Assembly: GCF_002834295.1 (NCBI RefSeq)
Contig: NZ_PISP01000006.1
Location: forward strand, 326,746 to 390,745
Direction of reading: 5' to 3'
Source of the DNA: Rhodohalobacter barkolensis
GTDB taxonomy: Bacteria > Bacteroidota > Rhodothermia > Balneolales > Balneolaceae
DNA length: 64,000 nt
Shown: positions 19,678 to 28,467 of the stretch, piece by piece
Layout of the letters: each line of letters opens with the position of its first letter
Position numbering within the stretch: position 1 is the stretch's first letter
Program-made: the position numbers and the translations under genes
The notes under the pieces: model-generated
Told to the model about the DNA's origin: nothing
What the model saw: only the letters and a program-made list of their open reading frames with translations
The model's database searches: none

Positions 19678-22254
19678 ATGAAATCTTTACTACAATCTAT
19701 TTTACTATTGCTCATTGTGCCTGCGGTAGCCTTTTCGCAGGTAGAATTGGAATACTACTTGCCGGATGGCGTTACCTATAACCCTGATATTCCAACACCT
19801 AAAGAAGTGGTTGGCCATGAAGTGGGTGAGTGGCATATTACACACGACAAGCTGGTCCAGTATATGTATGCGCTGGCTGAAGCCTCAGATCGGGTAACCA
19901 TACAGGAATATGCCCGCACGTATGAAAATCGTCCGCTTCTTGTATTGACCATTACCGCACCGGACAACCACAGTTCAATCGATCAGATTAAATCGAACCA
20001 AAGTCTTTTGCGTAATCCAGAACGATCCGGTAATCTCGACCTGGAGTCGATGCCGGTAATTGTGAATATGGGATTCAGCGTTCACGGAAATGAAGCAAGT
20101 GGCTCAAACGCATCCCTTGTAAGTGCCTATCACTTTGCGGCAGCTCAGGGAGATGAAATTGAGGAGACTCTAAGCAACACCGTAATTTTACTCGATCCAT
20201 CATTCAACCCGGATGGACTTCAGCGTTTTTCTACATGGGTGAATATGCATAAAAGTGCTACAACTGCTACCGATCCGGCTGCGCGTGAGTTTGGTGAAGT
20301 ATGGCCCGGTGGCAGAACCAATCACTATTGGTTTGACCTGAATCGCGACTGGATGCCGGTAGTGCACCCGGAAAGCCGTGGCCGAATTAAGATGTATCAG
20401 GAGTGGAAACCACATGTGCTTACAGATCATCACGAAATGGGTACTAACTCCACATTTTTCTTCCAGCCGGGTATTCCATCCCGAACACATCCGTTAACCC
20501 CGCAAAGAAATCAGGACTTAACGGCAGCGATTGGGGAGTACCATGCGGACGAACTGGATGAAATTCAAAGTCTTTATTACACCAGGGAGTCTTTCGATGA
20601 TTTCTACTACGGAAAGGGTTCCACCTATCCCGACATTTTTGGAACAATCGGGATTTTGTTTGAACAGGCGAGTTCTCGAGGACATGCGCAGGAGAGCGAT
20701 CACGGAGTTGTTGAGTTCCCATTTGCGGTTAGAAATCAGTTCAGAACATCACTTTCGACGGTTAAAGCGGCAAATGGCTTGAGAATGGAGCTCCATAATA
20801 ACATGAGAGAGTTTTATCGGGAAGTACAGCAAGAGGCGTCACGCAGCTCGGTGAAAGCTTTTGTTATAGGGGATACATACGATTCCGGTAAAAACTACCA
20901 CTTTGCCGATCTGATGAGCCGTCATAATGTTGAAATTTATGAGTTGGCTCAGAATCTTGAAGTGGATGGTAAGAGCTTTGAGCAGGGAAAGGCCTGGGTA
21001 ATTCCGGTTGAACAGACTGAGTATAAGTTTATAGAGGCGATGTTTGAACGGAGAACTGAGTTTACCGACAGCCTTTTTTATGATGTTTCTACGTGGACTT
21101 TACCATCTGCATTTAACCTGCCTCACGTCGAATTGAATCAGCGTCAGTTTGATTCAAACTTGATGGGAGATAGAGTTGAGTCGCCTGAAAAACCATCCGG
21201 ACAGATCATCGGCGGTAGAAGTAATTACGCTTATGCTTTTGAGTGGGATGAATATTATGCTCCACGTGCGCTTTACAGGCTGCAAGAACTTGGGGTTCGA
21301 ACTCAGGCAGCATTTCAGAAGTTTCAATCCGTCGTTTCAACCGGTGCTAAAGAGTTTAATTATGGTACAATAGTCGTACCGTTAGGAATCCAGGATGTAG
21401 ATGAGGCAACCATCTTCAGAACCATGCAGGAGATCGCTGAGGAAGACGGTGTAGACGTTTATAACCTTAGAACCGGACTTGCTGCAAGCGGCGTTGATTT
21501 GGGCAGTCCAAATGTGAATGCCCTAGAAAAACCGAGCATAGCTATTCTTGTAGGAAGCGGTGTAAGTAACCTTGAGGCTGGCGAGGTGTGGCATCAGCTC
21601 GATCAGAGATATAAGATCCCGATTACGCTGCTGGAAAAAGACAGGGTAGGACGAACCGACCTAAGCCGATATAACCGGTTAGTTCTGGTGAACGGAGGTT
21701 ACGGAGACCTTAGCGAAAGTGCGAAGGCAGATCTTAAATCTTGGGTTCGTGACGGAGGAACATTAATCGTTCAAAAAAGTGCAGTAAACTGGGCTATCAG
21801 TGAAGGGTTGTTGAACGCCGAAAGAGTAGAGCAGGAATCTTCTGATAACAGGAGAGTTGCCTACGAAGATCTTTCCGCCGCACGCGGGGCACAAGGTATT
21901 GGAGGATCAATATTTGAAGCCAATTTAGACAATACGAACCCACTGATGTTTGGCTACCGAAACGATAGCATGCACATTTTCAGAAACAGCACCACATTTC
22001 TTCAGATTACCGAAAATCAGGCTGCTACGCCACTTTATTTAACCGACAACCCATTGGTGAGCGGTTATATTTCGGGTGAAAACAGTGAGCTGATAAAGAA
22101 TACGGCATCCATCATGGTAGGAAGTTACGGATCGGGCCGCGTGATTGGATTTGTAGACAATCCAAATTTCAGAGCATTTTGGTTTGGTACCAATAAATTG
22201 TTTGCCAATGCACTGTTTTTTGGGGATCAAATTAGCCGTACCGCAACGAACTAG
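19678..22254 (+). CDS. secreted M14-family zinc carboxypeptidase
   Basis: An 858-aa exported peptidase. The frame opens upstream at a TTG, but MKSLLQSILLLLIVPAVAFSQ from the ATG at 19678 makes a proper signal peptide. The zinc-binding HxxE is in FSVHGNEASGSN (His and Glu near 136 and 139). SFNPDGLQRF and DLNRDW are the usual M14 substrate-site segments, and the third zinc His probably lies in VLTDHHEMG. The C-terminal half has a Rossmann-like GATase-type region (VLVNGGYGDLS). It probably degrades extracellular or periplasmic peptides. It is followed by a terminator. Confidence 0.88.
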   Translation: MKSLLQSILLLLIVPAVAFSQVELEYYLPDGVTYNPDIPTPKEVVGHEVGEWHITHDKLVQYMYALAEASDRVTIQEYARTYENRPLLVLTITAPDNHSSIDQIKSNQSLLRNPERSGNLDLESMPVIVNMGFSVHGNEASGSNASLVSAYHFAAAQGDEIEETLSNTVILLDPSFNPDGLQRFSTWVNMHKSATTATDPAAREFGEVWPGGRTNHYWFDLNRDWMPVVHPESRGRIKMYQEWKPHVLTDHHEMGTNSTFFFQPGIPSRTHPLTPQRNQDLTAAIGEYHADELDEIQSLYYTRESFDDFYYGKGSTYPDIFGTIGILFEQASSRGHAQESDHGVVEFPFAVRNQFRTSLSTVKAANGLRMELHNNMREFYREVQQEASRSSVKAFVIGDTYDSGKNYHFADLMSRHNVEIYELAQNLEVDGKSFEQGKAWVIPVEQTEYKFIEAMFERRTEFTDSLFYDVSTWTLPSAFNLPHVELNQRQFDSNLMGDRVESPEKPSGQIIGGRSNYAYAFEWDEYYAPRALYRLQELGVRTQAAFQKFQSVVSTGAKEFNYGTIVVPLGIQDVDEATIFRTMQEIAEEDGVDVYNLRTGLAASGVDLGSPNVNALEKPSIAILVGSGVSNLEAGEVWHQLDQRYKIPITLLEKDRVGRTDLSRYNRLVLVNGGYGDLSESAKADLKSWVRDGGTLIVQKSAVNWAISEGLLNAERVEQESSDNRRVAYEDLSAARGAQGIGGSIFEANLDNTNPLMFGYRNDSMHIFRNSTTFLQITENQAATPLYLTDNPLVSGYISGENSELIKNTASIMVGSYGSGRVIGFVDNPNFRAFWFGTNKLFANALFFGDQISRTATN

Positions 22255-22274
22255 TTATTGTTTCTTTTAGGGTT

Positions 22275-22312
22275 TAAGCCTGTATCCCAAGTTGAGGGTA
22301 CAGGCTTTTTTA
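22275..22312 (+). terminator. intrinsic terminator
   Basis: AAGCCTGTATCCC and GGGTACAGGCTT form a long stem around AAGTTGA, followed by six T. It separates the peptidase from the nos island. Confidence 0.9.
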
Positions 22313-22362
22313 TTTATTTCGGACAAATTTTCCAAAATGTCTTGACAAAGAAGCCGGGCCGC

Positions 22363-22380
22363 CTTAATTTAAGATTAAAT
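22363..22380. promoter_or_regulatory. candidate Rrf2 operator, box 1
   Basis: CTTAATTTAAGATTAAAT contains the palindrome ATTTAA-GA-TTAAAT. A TTG lies at 22343-22345 and a TAATTT-type -7 at 22365, so the box overlaps the likely -7 region. The reverse complement is nearly identical to box 2 in front of the cytochrome gene. Confidence 0.55.
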
Positions 22381-22405
22381 ACTCTTAATTACTTTTTGGA
22401 TCATA

Positions 22406-22870
22406 ATGCTACTATCTAAGTCATGTATTTACGGCTTGCGCGCCTCGCTATACCTCGCCTCCCGATCGAGTGAGGACTACATTCCTATCAGGAAAATGAG
22501 TGATGATCTTGAGATATCATTTCATTTCTTAACTAAGATTTTACAACAACTTACTGCAAATAATCTGTTGGAGTCTTTTAAAGGGCCAAATGGTGGTGTT
22601 CGCTTAAAGAGATCAGGCGAAGAAATTACATTCATGGATATCGTAATTGCCATTGACGGTCCGGCTCTGTTTACGGAATGTGCTTTAGGTTTACCAGGGT
22701 GCGGAGTTGAAAAACCATGTCCTTTTCACGAGCAGTGGGCCGAAACAAGAGACAAAATTAAACAGATGATGGAAAGCACCAGCATCAGTGACCTGGCCAT
22801 AAAAGGAATGGAAGAGAATTTACGACTAACAGCAAAAGGAGGCTTTGAGAAATTTTTTGATTTAGAATAG
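22406..22870 (+). CDS. Rrf2 family regulator with Fe-S cysteines
   Basis: A 154-aa winged-helix regulator. The N-terminus LLSKSCIYGLRASLYLA and the helix-turn-helix segment ISFHFLTKILQQLTANNLL, with the wing GPNGGVRL, are Rrf2 hallmarks. A three-cysteine cluster C-x6-C-x5-C (CALGLPGCGVEKPC) fits an NsrR/IscR-like iron-sulfur sensor. Rrf2 proteins of the NsrR type sense NO. Its place directly before the nos genes, with similar boxes upstream of itself and of the cytochrome gene, suggests that it controls the island. The signal is inferred. Confidence 0.88.
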   Translation: MLLSKSCIYGLRASLYLASRSSEDYIPIRKMSDDLEISFHFLTKILQQLTANNLLESFKGPNGGVRLKRSGEEITFMDIVIAIDGPALFTECALGLPGCGVEKPCPFHEQWAETRDKIKQMMESTSISDLAIKGMEENLRLTAKGGFEKFFDLE

Positions 22871-22882
22871 TCTCAAAAAAAA

Positions 22883-22899
22883 ATTTAATCCTAATTAAG
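22883..22899. promoter_or_regulatory. candidate Rrf2 operator, box 2
   Basis: ATTTAATCCTAATTAAG lies 38 bp before the cytochrome ATG. It equals the reverse complement of box 1 (ATTTAATCTTAAATTAAG) apart from one substitution and one missing A. It is followed by two direct copies of TTTAACCAAAAT (22912-22923 and 22928-22939). Confidence 0.55.
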
Positions 22900-22937
22900 A
22901 CAAAGTTATCTTTTAACCAAAATAAGATTTAACCAAA

Positions 22938-23402
22938 ATGAAACCTTTATTAACAATTTTTTTTGCACTCGCATTAACATTTTCAGCTTGCTCAGGTGGC
23001 GACTCTCAGCAGGAGACACAAGAGGAAGAGACTCAGGAGCAAGGTTTAAGTGATTTCGAATTGGAACACGGCATAGGTCCTATAACTGCAAGGTTAGATA
23101 TCAGTGACGACATTGATGATGATCTTAGGGTACGGGGCCAGGAAATCTTTGAAATGAAATGTGAAATGTGTCACAATATGGAGGGCCGAATGGTAGGACC
23201 GGCGCTAGGTGATGTGGCAGATCGAAGAAGCCCGGAATACATAATGAACATGATTTTAAATCCGGGTGGCATGGCAAAGAACCATCCTGAAGGTGAGAAA
23301 CTGGTTCAGGAGTATATGTCAGTGATGCCGTTTCAGAATGTATCAGAAGAGGACGCCAGAGCCCTGGTGGAATACCTAAGAGACTATAACATGAACAATT
23401 AA
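22938..23402 (+). CDS. lipoprotein monohaem cytochrome c of the nos operon
   Basis: A 154-aa electron carrier. The lipobox is FSAC with Cys 18, so it should be membrane-anchored and periplasm-facing. An acidic linker follows. The haem-binding motif is CEMCH (Cys 76, Cys 79, His 80), and Met 131 in VMPFQN is the likely axial ligand. It is the only cytochrome c in the operon and stands just before nosZ, so it is the likely direct electron donor to NosZ. It has the same position as nosC-type genes of clade II clusters. Confidence 0.88.
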   Translation: MKPLLTIFFALALTFSACSGGDSQQETQEEETQEQGLSDFELEHGIGPITARLDISDDIDDDLRVRGQEIFEMKCEMCHNMEGRMVGPALGDVADRRSPEYIMNMILNPGGMAKNHPEGEKLVQEYMSVMPFQNVSEEDARALVEYLRDYNMNN

Positions 23403-23440
23403 TCAAACAACTCCTCTATCAAACATAAACAAACAATACT

Positions 23441-25420
23441 ATGAATAAGAATAATAATAAAAGGTTACGAGGGATATTATTGGGAGCAGGTTTTGTGGCA
23501 TTAGCCGCATTTCTGTTTACGGGATGTCCTTCTGAACAAAGAATGCTAGACAGTGGAGACGCTGCGCAAAAAGTATATGTAGCTCCAGGAGATCACGATG
23601 AATTCTACGGATTCTTCTCCGGTGGATACAGTGGGCAATTGAGTGTATGGGGACTCCCATCAGCTCGTATGTTGAAAGTGATACCTGTTTTTTCTCAGGA
23701 TCCTGAAACTGCATATGGGTATTCTGAAGAAACTAAACCTCTATTTAATACCAGCTACGGATTTATCCCATGGGATGATTCTCACCATCCGCATATTTCT
23801 CAAACAGATGGAAACGCCGATGGAAGATGGATCTTTATCAATGCAAATAATACACCGCGTATCGCAAGAATTGATCTGGAAACTTTTCAAACAAAAGAGA
23901 TTCTGGAGCTGCCAAACACCGGCGGTAATCACGCTTCATCATATGTTACTTCGAACACGGAGTATGTGATTGGAGCAACCCGATTCAGTATTCCTTACGA
24001 AAAAGATCTGGATGTGCCGATCGATAGCTACAGTGATGAATTCAGAGGATCGCTATCATTTATAGAGGTTGATCAGGAGACAGGTATGATGGAGGTGGAT
24101 TTCCAAATTGTAGTACCTCCTTACAACTACGACCTGGGCAGAGCCGGTAAGGGTATTTCAAGTGACTGGGTTTTCTTCACTACATACAACACCGAGGAAG
24201 CACACACTATGCTTGAAGTGAATGCATCCAGAAACGACAAAGATTTTATTGCTGCCGTGAACTGGAAAAAAGCTGCCGAACTTGTACGTGACGGGCATGG
24301 AAAAACAATGGACGCCGAGTACTATCACAATCATTACAATGGCAAGAAACAGGGATACGCAGTTTCAGAAGTAAAGAATGAAGTTACAGTATTAGATACA
24401 CGTGAAATAGATGAAAACTTCATCTACTATCTGCCAACTCCTAAATCTCCTCACGGTGTAGATGTAGACCCAACCGGTGAGTACATTGTAGGTGGCGGTA
24501 AACTGGCTACCGTTATACCGGTACACTCCTTCTCAAATATGCTGGAAGCGATTGAAAACGATGATATTGATGATTACATCGATGGAATTCCGGTATTGAA
24601 CTATGATGCAACCATAGCCGGAGAAGTGGAAAATCCGGGCTTAGGTCCGCTTCATACCGAATTTGACGGTAAAGGGTATGCGTATACCTCTGTGTATATC
24701 TCATCTGAAATTGTAAAATGGTCTCTCGAGACGTTTGAAGTGGTTGACAGAATAGATTCTTACTACTCAATCGGTCACTTAATGATTACAGGTGGTGATA
24801 CTGTTGATCCCGACGCTCAATACATGGTTGGTTTGACTAAGACGGCAAAAGACAGATATCTGCCTACCGGCCCAAAACAAAATCACCCGGCTCAGCTATA
24901 TGATATATCCGGTGATAAGATGGAGCTGCTGTTAGACTTCCCAACCATTGGAGAGCCTCACTATGCACAGTCCATCAAGGCTGATAAAATTGTAGATCAG
25001 ATTGCGAAGATTTATGAAATGGAGGAAAACGATCACCCGGATGCTCTTCTTAGAATGACTGAAAACCGTGTAGAGCGCAGAGGAAATGATGTCCATATTT
25101 ATATGGGAGCAACTCGAAGCCACTTCCGTCCCGATAATATCGAGGGAGTTAAGTTAGGTGATGACGTATATGTTCACTTAACCAACATGGAACAGGAATG
25201 GGATGTTGTTCACGGTATAGCTATAAAAGGCTCTCAAAGCACTGAGCTGCTTGTACCACCCGGACAAACAAAAACCATCAAGTGGACACCTACCAGAACG
25301 GGAATCTATCCATTCTACTGTACAGCTTTCTGTTCTGCACTTCACCAGGAGATGCAGGGATATATTCGGGTATCTGGACCTGATTCAAATGTAGAATTAA
25401 CGTGGAGTACAAACGAATAA
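23441..25420 (+). CDS. nosZ: nitrous oxide reductase, clade II
   Basis: Multicopper enzyme that reduces N2O to N2, 659 aa. Residues 1-29 form a Sec-type lipoprotein-like signal ending FLFTGC (Cys 29) with no twin-arginine motif, the key mark of clade II. The beta-propeller that holds CuZ has DDSHHPHISQTDG among its His-rich segments. The C-terminal cupredoxin domain has the complete CuA set CTAFCSALHQEM (Cys 627, Cys 631, His 635, Met 638). It lies between the cytochrome and the accessory genes. A triple-hairpin gap follows. Confidence 0.96.
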   Translation: MNKNNNKRLRGILLGAGFVALAAFLFTGCPSEQRMLDSGDAAQKVYVAPGDHDEFYGFFSGGYSGQLSVWGLPSARMLKVIPVFSQDPETAYGYSEETKPLFNTSYGFIPWDDSHHPHISQTDGNADGRWIFINANNTPRIARIDLETFQTKEILELPNTGGNHASSYVTSNTEYVIGATRFSIPYEKDLDVPIDSYSDEFRGSLSFIEVDQETGMMEVDFQIVVPPYNYDLGRAGKGISSDWVFFTTYNTEEAHTMLEVNASRNDKDFIAAVNWKKAAELVRDGHGKTMDAEYYHNHYNGKKQGYAVSEVKNEVTVLDTREIDENFIYYLPTPKSPHGVDVDPTGEYIVGGGKLATVIPVHSFSNMLEAIENDDIDDYIDGIPVLNYDATIAGEVENPGLGPLHTEFDGKGYAYTSVYISSEIVKWSLETFEVVDRIDSYYSIGHLMITGGDTVDPDAQYMVGLTKTAKDRYLPTGPKQNHPAQLYDISGDKMELLLDFPTIGEPHYAQSIKADKIVDQIAKIYEMEENDHPDALLRMTENRVERRGNDVHIYMGATRSHFRPDNIEGVKLGDDVYVHLTNMEQEWDVVHGIAIKGSQSTELLVPPGQTKTIKWTPTRTGIYPFYCTAFCSALHQEMQGYIRVSGPDSNVELTWSTNE

Positions 25421-25434
25421 CCAAAGAGCCCCTC

Positions 25435-25559
25435 GTCCCGAGGAATAATCGGGACTTATGATCCAGAACCGGGTTCGGTTAGTTGCCGGACCCGGGATCA
25501 TAAAATAAACGGGCATTTAGTTGATGACGGGGTTTGGTTCAAAAATCAAACCCTATCAT
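25435..25559 (+). promoter_or_regulatory. three consecutive hairpins after nosZ
   Basis: Hairpin 1: GTCCCGA/TCGGGAC (25435-25455). Hairpin 2: TTATGATCC/GGATCATAA with an inner CCGGGTTCGG/CCGGACCCGG stem (25456-25503). Hairpin 3: GGGTTTG/CAAACCC extended by ATGA/TCAT (25524-25559). None has a T-run, so they look like mRNA-stability or attenuation structures between nosZ and the downstream genes. Confidence 0.6.
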
Positions 25560-25590
25560 GAACTAAACGAAATAACCGAATACAGGGAAA

Positions 25591-26163
25591 ATGAAAAATC
25601 AATCAAAAGTAATAATGGCATTGGCAGCCCTACTGCTGATCCCTCTATATTTTATGCCATTTTGGACCATTGATATGTCGGCACCGCAATACCCGGAGGG
25701 AATTGGAATGCATATTCATATTGATGATGTAACCGGTCATAATAAGCATGACTTGAAAAGCATCAACCAGCTGAACCACTACATTGGTATGAGTGAAATA
25801 CACAAAGAAGATTTTATAGAATTTAAAATTATGCCGTGGGTATTTGCCGGCATGATCATTCTCGGCTTGGTGGCCGCCGCAACCGGTAGTGTAAAACTTG
25901 TGATTACCTGGCTGGTATTGATGGTATTGATTGGAATAGTCGGATTTGTAGACTTCTATCTGTGGGGCTACGACTATGGACATAATCTAAACCCGGATGC
26001 AGCGATTAAGGTGCCGGGAATGAGTTATCAACCACCACTATTTGGCTGTAAACAACTTCTTAACATCAATGCATGCTCCTGGCCAACAACCGGCTCAATA
26101 TTTATCGGACTGTCATTCTTGATGGCGGGCTGGGTAACATGGACTGAAAAATTCAAAAAATAA
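25591..26163 (+). CDS. four-helix membrane protein of the nos operon (NosB-like)
   Basis: A 190-aa protein with four hydrophobic segments (about 8-26, 84-104, 107-127 and 167-183). A His-rich extracytoplasmic loop lies between helices 1 and 2 (GMHIHIDDVTGHNKHD), and two cysteines sit in the last loop (GCKQLLNINACSWP). Clade II nos clusters carry a membrane protein called NosB immediately after nosZ. Position and topology fit, but I cannot confirm sequence homology. A copper or electron-transfer role is possible. Confidence 0.6.
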   Translation: MKNQSKVIMALAALLLIPLYFMPFWTIDMSAPQYPEGIGMHIHIDDVTGHNKHDLKSINQLNHYIGMSEIHKEDFIEFKIMPWVFAGMIILGLVAAATGSVKLVITWLVLMVLIGIVGFVDFYLWGYDYGHNLNPDAAIKVPGMSYQPPLFGCKQLLNINACSWPTTGSIFIGLSFLMAGWVTWTEKFKK

Positions 26164-26178
26164 AGACAGATAAATAAA

Positions 26179-26709
26179 ATGGATCATAAAGCAATAGTCA
26201 CAATTTTTGTGATGGGTTTGATACTGCTGGGGGGCTGTAATCAAGCTTCAGAAAAGAACAACGATGATGTTTATCGATACACCAACTCAGTGGATATTGA
26301 GTACGGGTCAGATATTTGCAGCTACACGAATGACGTGATCGAAACCGTACGATATGGGGGTAAAATCACCATGAAGGACGGAACCGTTCATAAGTTTATG
26401 TCAGTAGAATGTGTTGCCGGGTTTTATCTGGAAATGGAGAACAGAGATGAAATCGAAAGATTGGAGATCGTGGATTTTGCACATGGCCAGAAATATTTAC
26501 CGGTCGATGAGTTGACTTTTCTGAAGAGCAGTTTAAGACCGAGTCCTAACGGGATGTCCTTAACAGCGATTGATAATTCCAACGAAAAGATGAAGGATTA
26601 CATCTATGATGCCTATCCCGGTGAATTTCATACTTGGTATGAAGTTCTGGAATTGGTAAGCGATCAATGGAACATCAATCACGACGAATTGAAAGCGTCT
26701 GTTAATTAA
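26179..26709 (+). CDS. NosL paralogue with altered metal motif
   Basis: A 176-aa lipoprotein (lipobox LLGGC, Cys 20). It aligns by eye with the NosL encoded next to it: YGSDICSYTND against YGSDECAYCRMM, and KFMSVECVAGF against KFDSVECMAAY. The second Cys and the Met residues of the Cu(I)-binding CxxCxM motif are replaced (Thr 50 for Cys). The protein may bind copper differently or have a structural role. It is 5 bp before an in-frame upstream codon of the next gene and surely cotranscribed with it. Confidence 0.75.
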   Translation: MDHKAIVTIFVMGLILLGGCNQASEKNNDDVYRYTNSVDIEYGSDICSYTNDVIETVRYGGKITMKDGTVHKFMSVECVAGFYLEMENRDEIERLEIVDFAHGQKYLPVDELTFLKSSLRPSPNGMSLTAIDNSNEKMKDYIYDAYPGEFHTWYEVLELVSDQWNINHDELKASVN

Positions 26710-26726
26710 TAATTTTGAGGTGTAAA

Positions 26727-27212
26727 ATGAGGGGCGGATCAATTTTATCGCTGATAGTACTTTCAGCAGCAATTCTTATGGGCTGTGAGCCCAAACCACA
26801 ACCCATCAACTACGGTAGCGATGAGTGTGCTTACTGCAGAATGATGATTACGGACGCGGAATTTGGATCGCAGATCGTAAACAATCAAGGGCGTGCATAT
26901 AAGTTCGATTCAGTGGAATGCATGGCCGCATATGACCTTACAGAAGATGGCGAGAATTTTCATTCAAAATGGGTTCCAAACTTTCTGGATCGTGAAGAAT
27001 GGCTGAATGCTGAAGAGGCTGTATATCTGCATAGCGAAACACTTCGCAGCCCAATGGGTCTCTTTTTGTCAGCATATGCTGATCGAACCTCAGCTGAGGA
27101 GATGAAGGATGAGTATGGCGGGGATATCGTAGATTATGAAGCAGTAAAACAAATTGTTGAACGCGAGTGGCTGTCGAATGGATCCGGTGGCCGCCAGATG
27201 ATGAATAATTAA
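26727..27212 (+). CDS. nosL: NosL copper chaperone lipoprotein
   Basis: A 161-aa outer lipoprotein that delivers Cu(I) to NosZ. The lipobox is LMGC (Cys 20), and the metal motif is complete: CAYCRMM with Cys 34, Cys 37 and Met 39. The start was placed at the ATG at 26727, preceded by GAGGTG, because the upstream extension from a TTG would overlap that ribosome-binding site. It is followed by nosD after 10 bp. Confidence 0.9.
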   Translation: MRGGSILSLIVLSAAILMGCEPKPQPINYGSDECAYCRMMITDAEFGSQIVNNQGRAYKFDSVECMAAYDLTEDGENFHSKWVPNFLDREEWLNAEEAVYLHSETLRSPMGLFLSAYADRTSAEEMKDEYGGDIVDYEAVKQIVEREWLSNGSGGRQMMNN

Positions 27213-27222
27213 TGAGATCATA

Positions 27223-28467
27223 ATGAGGGGAATGATTTTAAAAACTATCATAGCAGGGCTATTTGCTTTATTGGCTCAACCGGGATTGGCACAAATTGTT
27301 GTCAGTCCGGACGGCGAAATCAAGTCAATCAAGCAAGCTGTTGAGATGGCCGAGCCCGGCGCGCATATTCTTGTAGAGCCAGGTACCTACATGGAAAGTG
27401 ATATTGGTATTGATAAGCCGCTAACCTTGGAGGGCATTGATTATCCCTTAATTGATGGAAACAGTGAGGGCTTTATTTTTGTGATAGCAGCCGACAGCGT
27501 GACGATAAAAGGTTTTAATATCAAAAGAACCGGGCGCAGTTACGTCAGAGACTATGCAGCGATCATGATTGAAGGAGTCAAGGATTTTATTATTGAAGAC
27601 AATCGCCTCGAAGATGTTTTTTTTGGTATCTACCTAGCCGAGACCGAAGGCGGAGTAGTTCGAAACAATAGGGTGGAAGCCTTCGATACGCGGGAAGCTT
27701 CTTCCGGTAACGGTATTCATCTCTGGAGTGTGAAAAATCCAAAAATCATCGACAATGAAGTGATGGGGATGAGGGATGGAATCTACCTGGAGTTTGTAGA
27801 CAATGCAGAAATTTATGGTAACACCAGTAATGAGAATAACCGTTACGGCCTTCACTACATGTTTTCTGATGGCGGCCGGTACTACGACAATATTTTCCGC
27901 AGGAACGGAGCCGGGGTTGCAGTGATGTACTCCGACAATGTGGACATGATGAACAATCTGTTTGAGCACAACTGGGGTACTGCTGCTTACGGACTTCTGC
28001 TTAAGGATATCAACTATAGTAAAATTGAGGGAAACCGATTTTACAGAAATACAGTAGCAATCTATTCTGAAGGGACGAATGAAGTTCACATTCATGGAAA
28101 TGACATAGAATTGAATGGCTGGGCGGTGAACATCAAATCAAACAGTGCTCGTAACCAGTTTACAGAGAATAATTTTATTGAAAACAGTTTCGACGTTAGG
28201 ACCGATAGTCCGAGAAACAACAATGAATTTGAGGGGAACTATTGGAGTCAATACGAGGGGTATGACTTGGACAGAGACGGAATCGGGGATGTGCCTTACA
28301 GGCCTGTCAGTCTGTTTTCCATGGTCATTACAAAACAACCGGAATCGCTCATTCTATTGAGAAGTATGTTCATCAAGCTGCTGGATACAGCTGAACGTAT
28401 TGCGCCGGTTCTGACTCCAAAAACCTTGTACGATGAAAACCCAAAAATGGATCAAATAGTAAGATGA
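27223..28467 (+). CDS. nosD: NosD, periplasmic copper-site maturation protein
   Basis: A 414-aa secreted protein with signal peptide MRGMILKTIIAGLFALLAQ and cleavage near LAQ. The body is a parallel beta-helix of the carbohydrate-binding/NosD type with repeated N-N-R/N-x-I turns (VRNNRVEAFD, IIDNEVMG, IYGNTSNENNRYG). NosD works with the NosFY ABC transporter in CuZ assembly. Its stop overlaps the nosF start (ATGA), so the two are translationally coupled. Confidence 0.93.
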   Translation: MRGMILKTIIAGLFALLAQPGLAQIVVSPDGEIKSIKQAVEMAEPGAHILVEPGTYMESDIGIDKPLTLEGIDYPLIDGNSEGFIFVIAADSVTIKGFNIKRTGRSYVRDYAAIMIEGVKDFIIEDNRLEDVFFGIYLAETEGGVVRNNRVEAFDTREASSGNGIHLWSVKNPKIIDNEVMGMRDGIYLEFVDNAEIYGNTSNENNRYGLHYMFSDGGRYYDNIFRRNGAGVAVMYSDNVDMMNNLFEHNWGTAAYGLLLKDINYSKIEGNRFYRNTVAIYSEGTNEVHIHGNDIELNGWAVNIKSNSARNQFTENNFIENSFDVRTDSPRNNNEFEGNYWSQYEGYDLDRDGIGDVPYRPVSLFSMVITKQPESLILLRSMFIKLLDTAERIAPVLTPKTLYDENPKMDQIVR

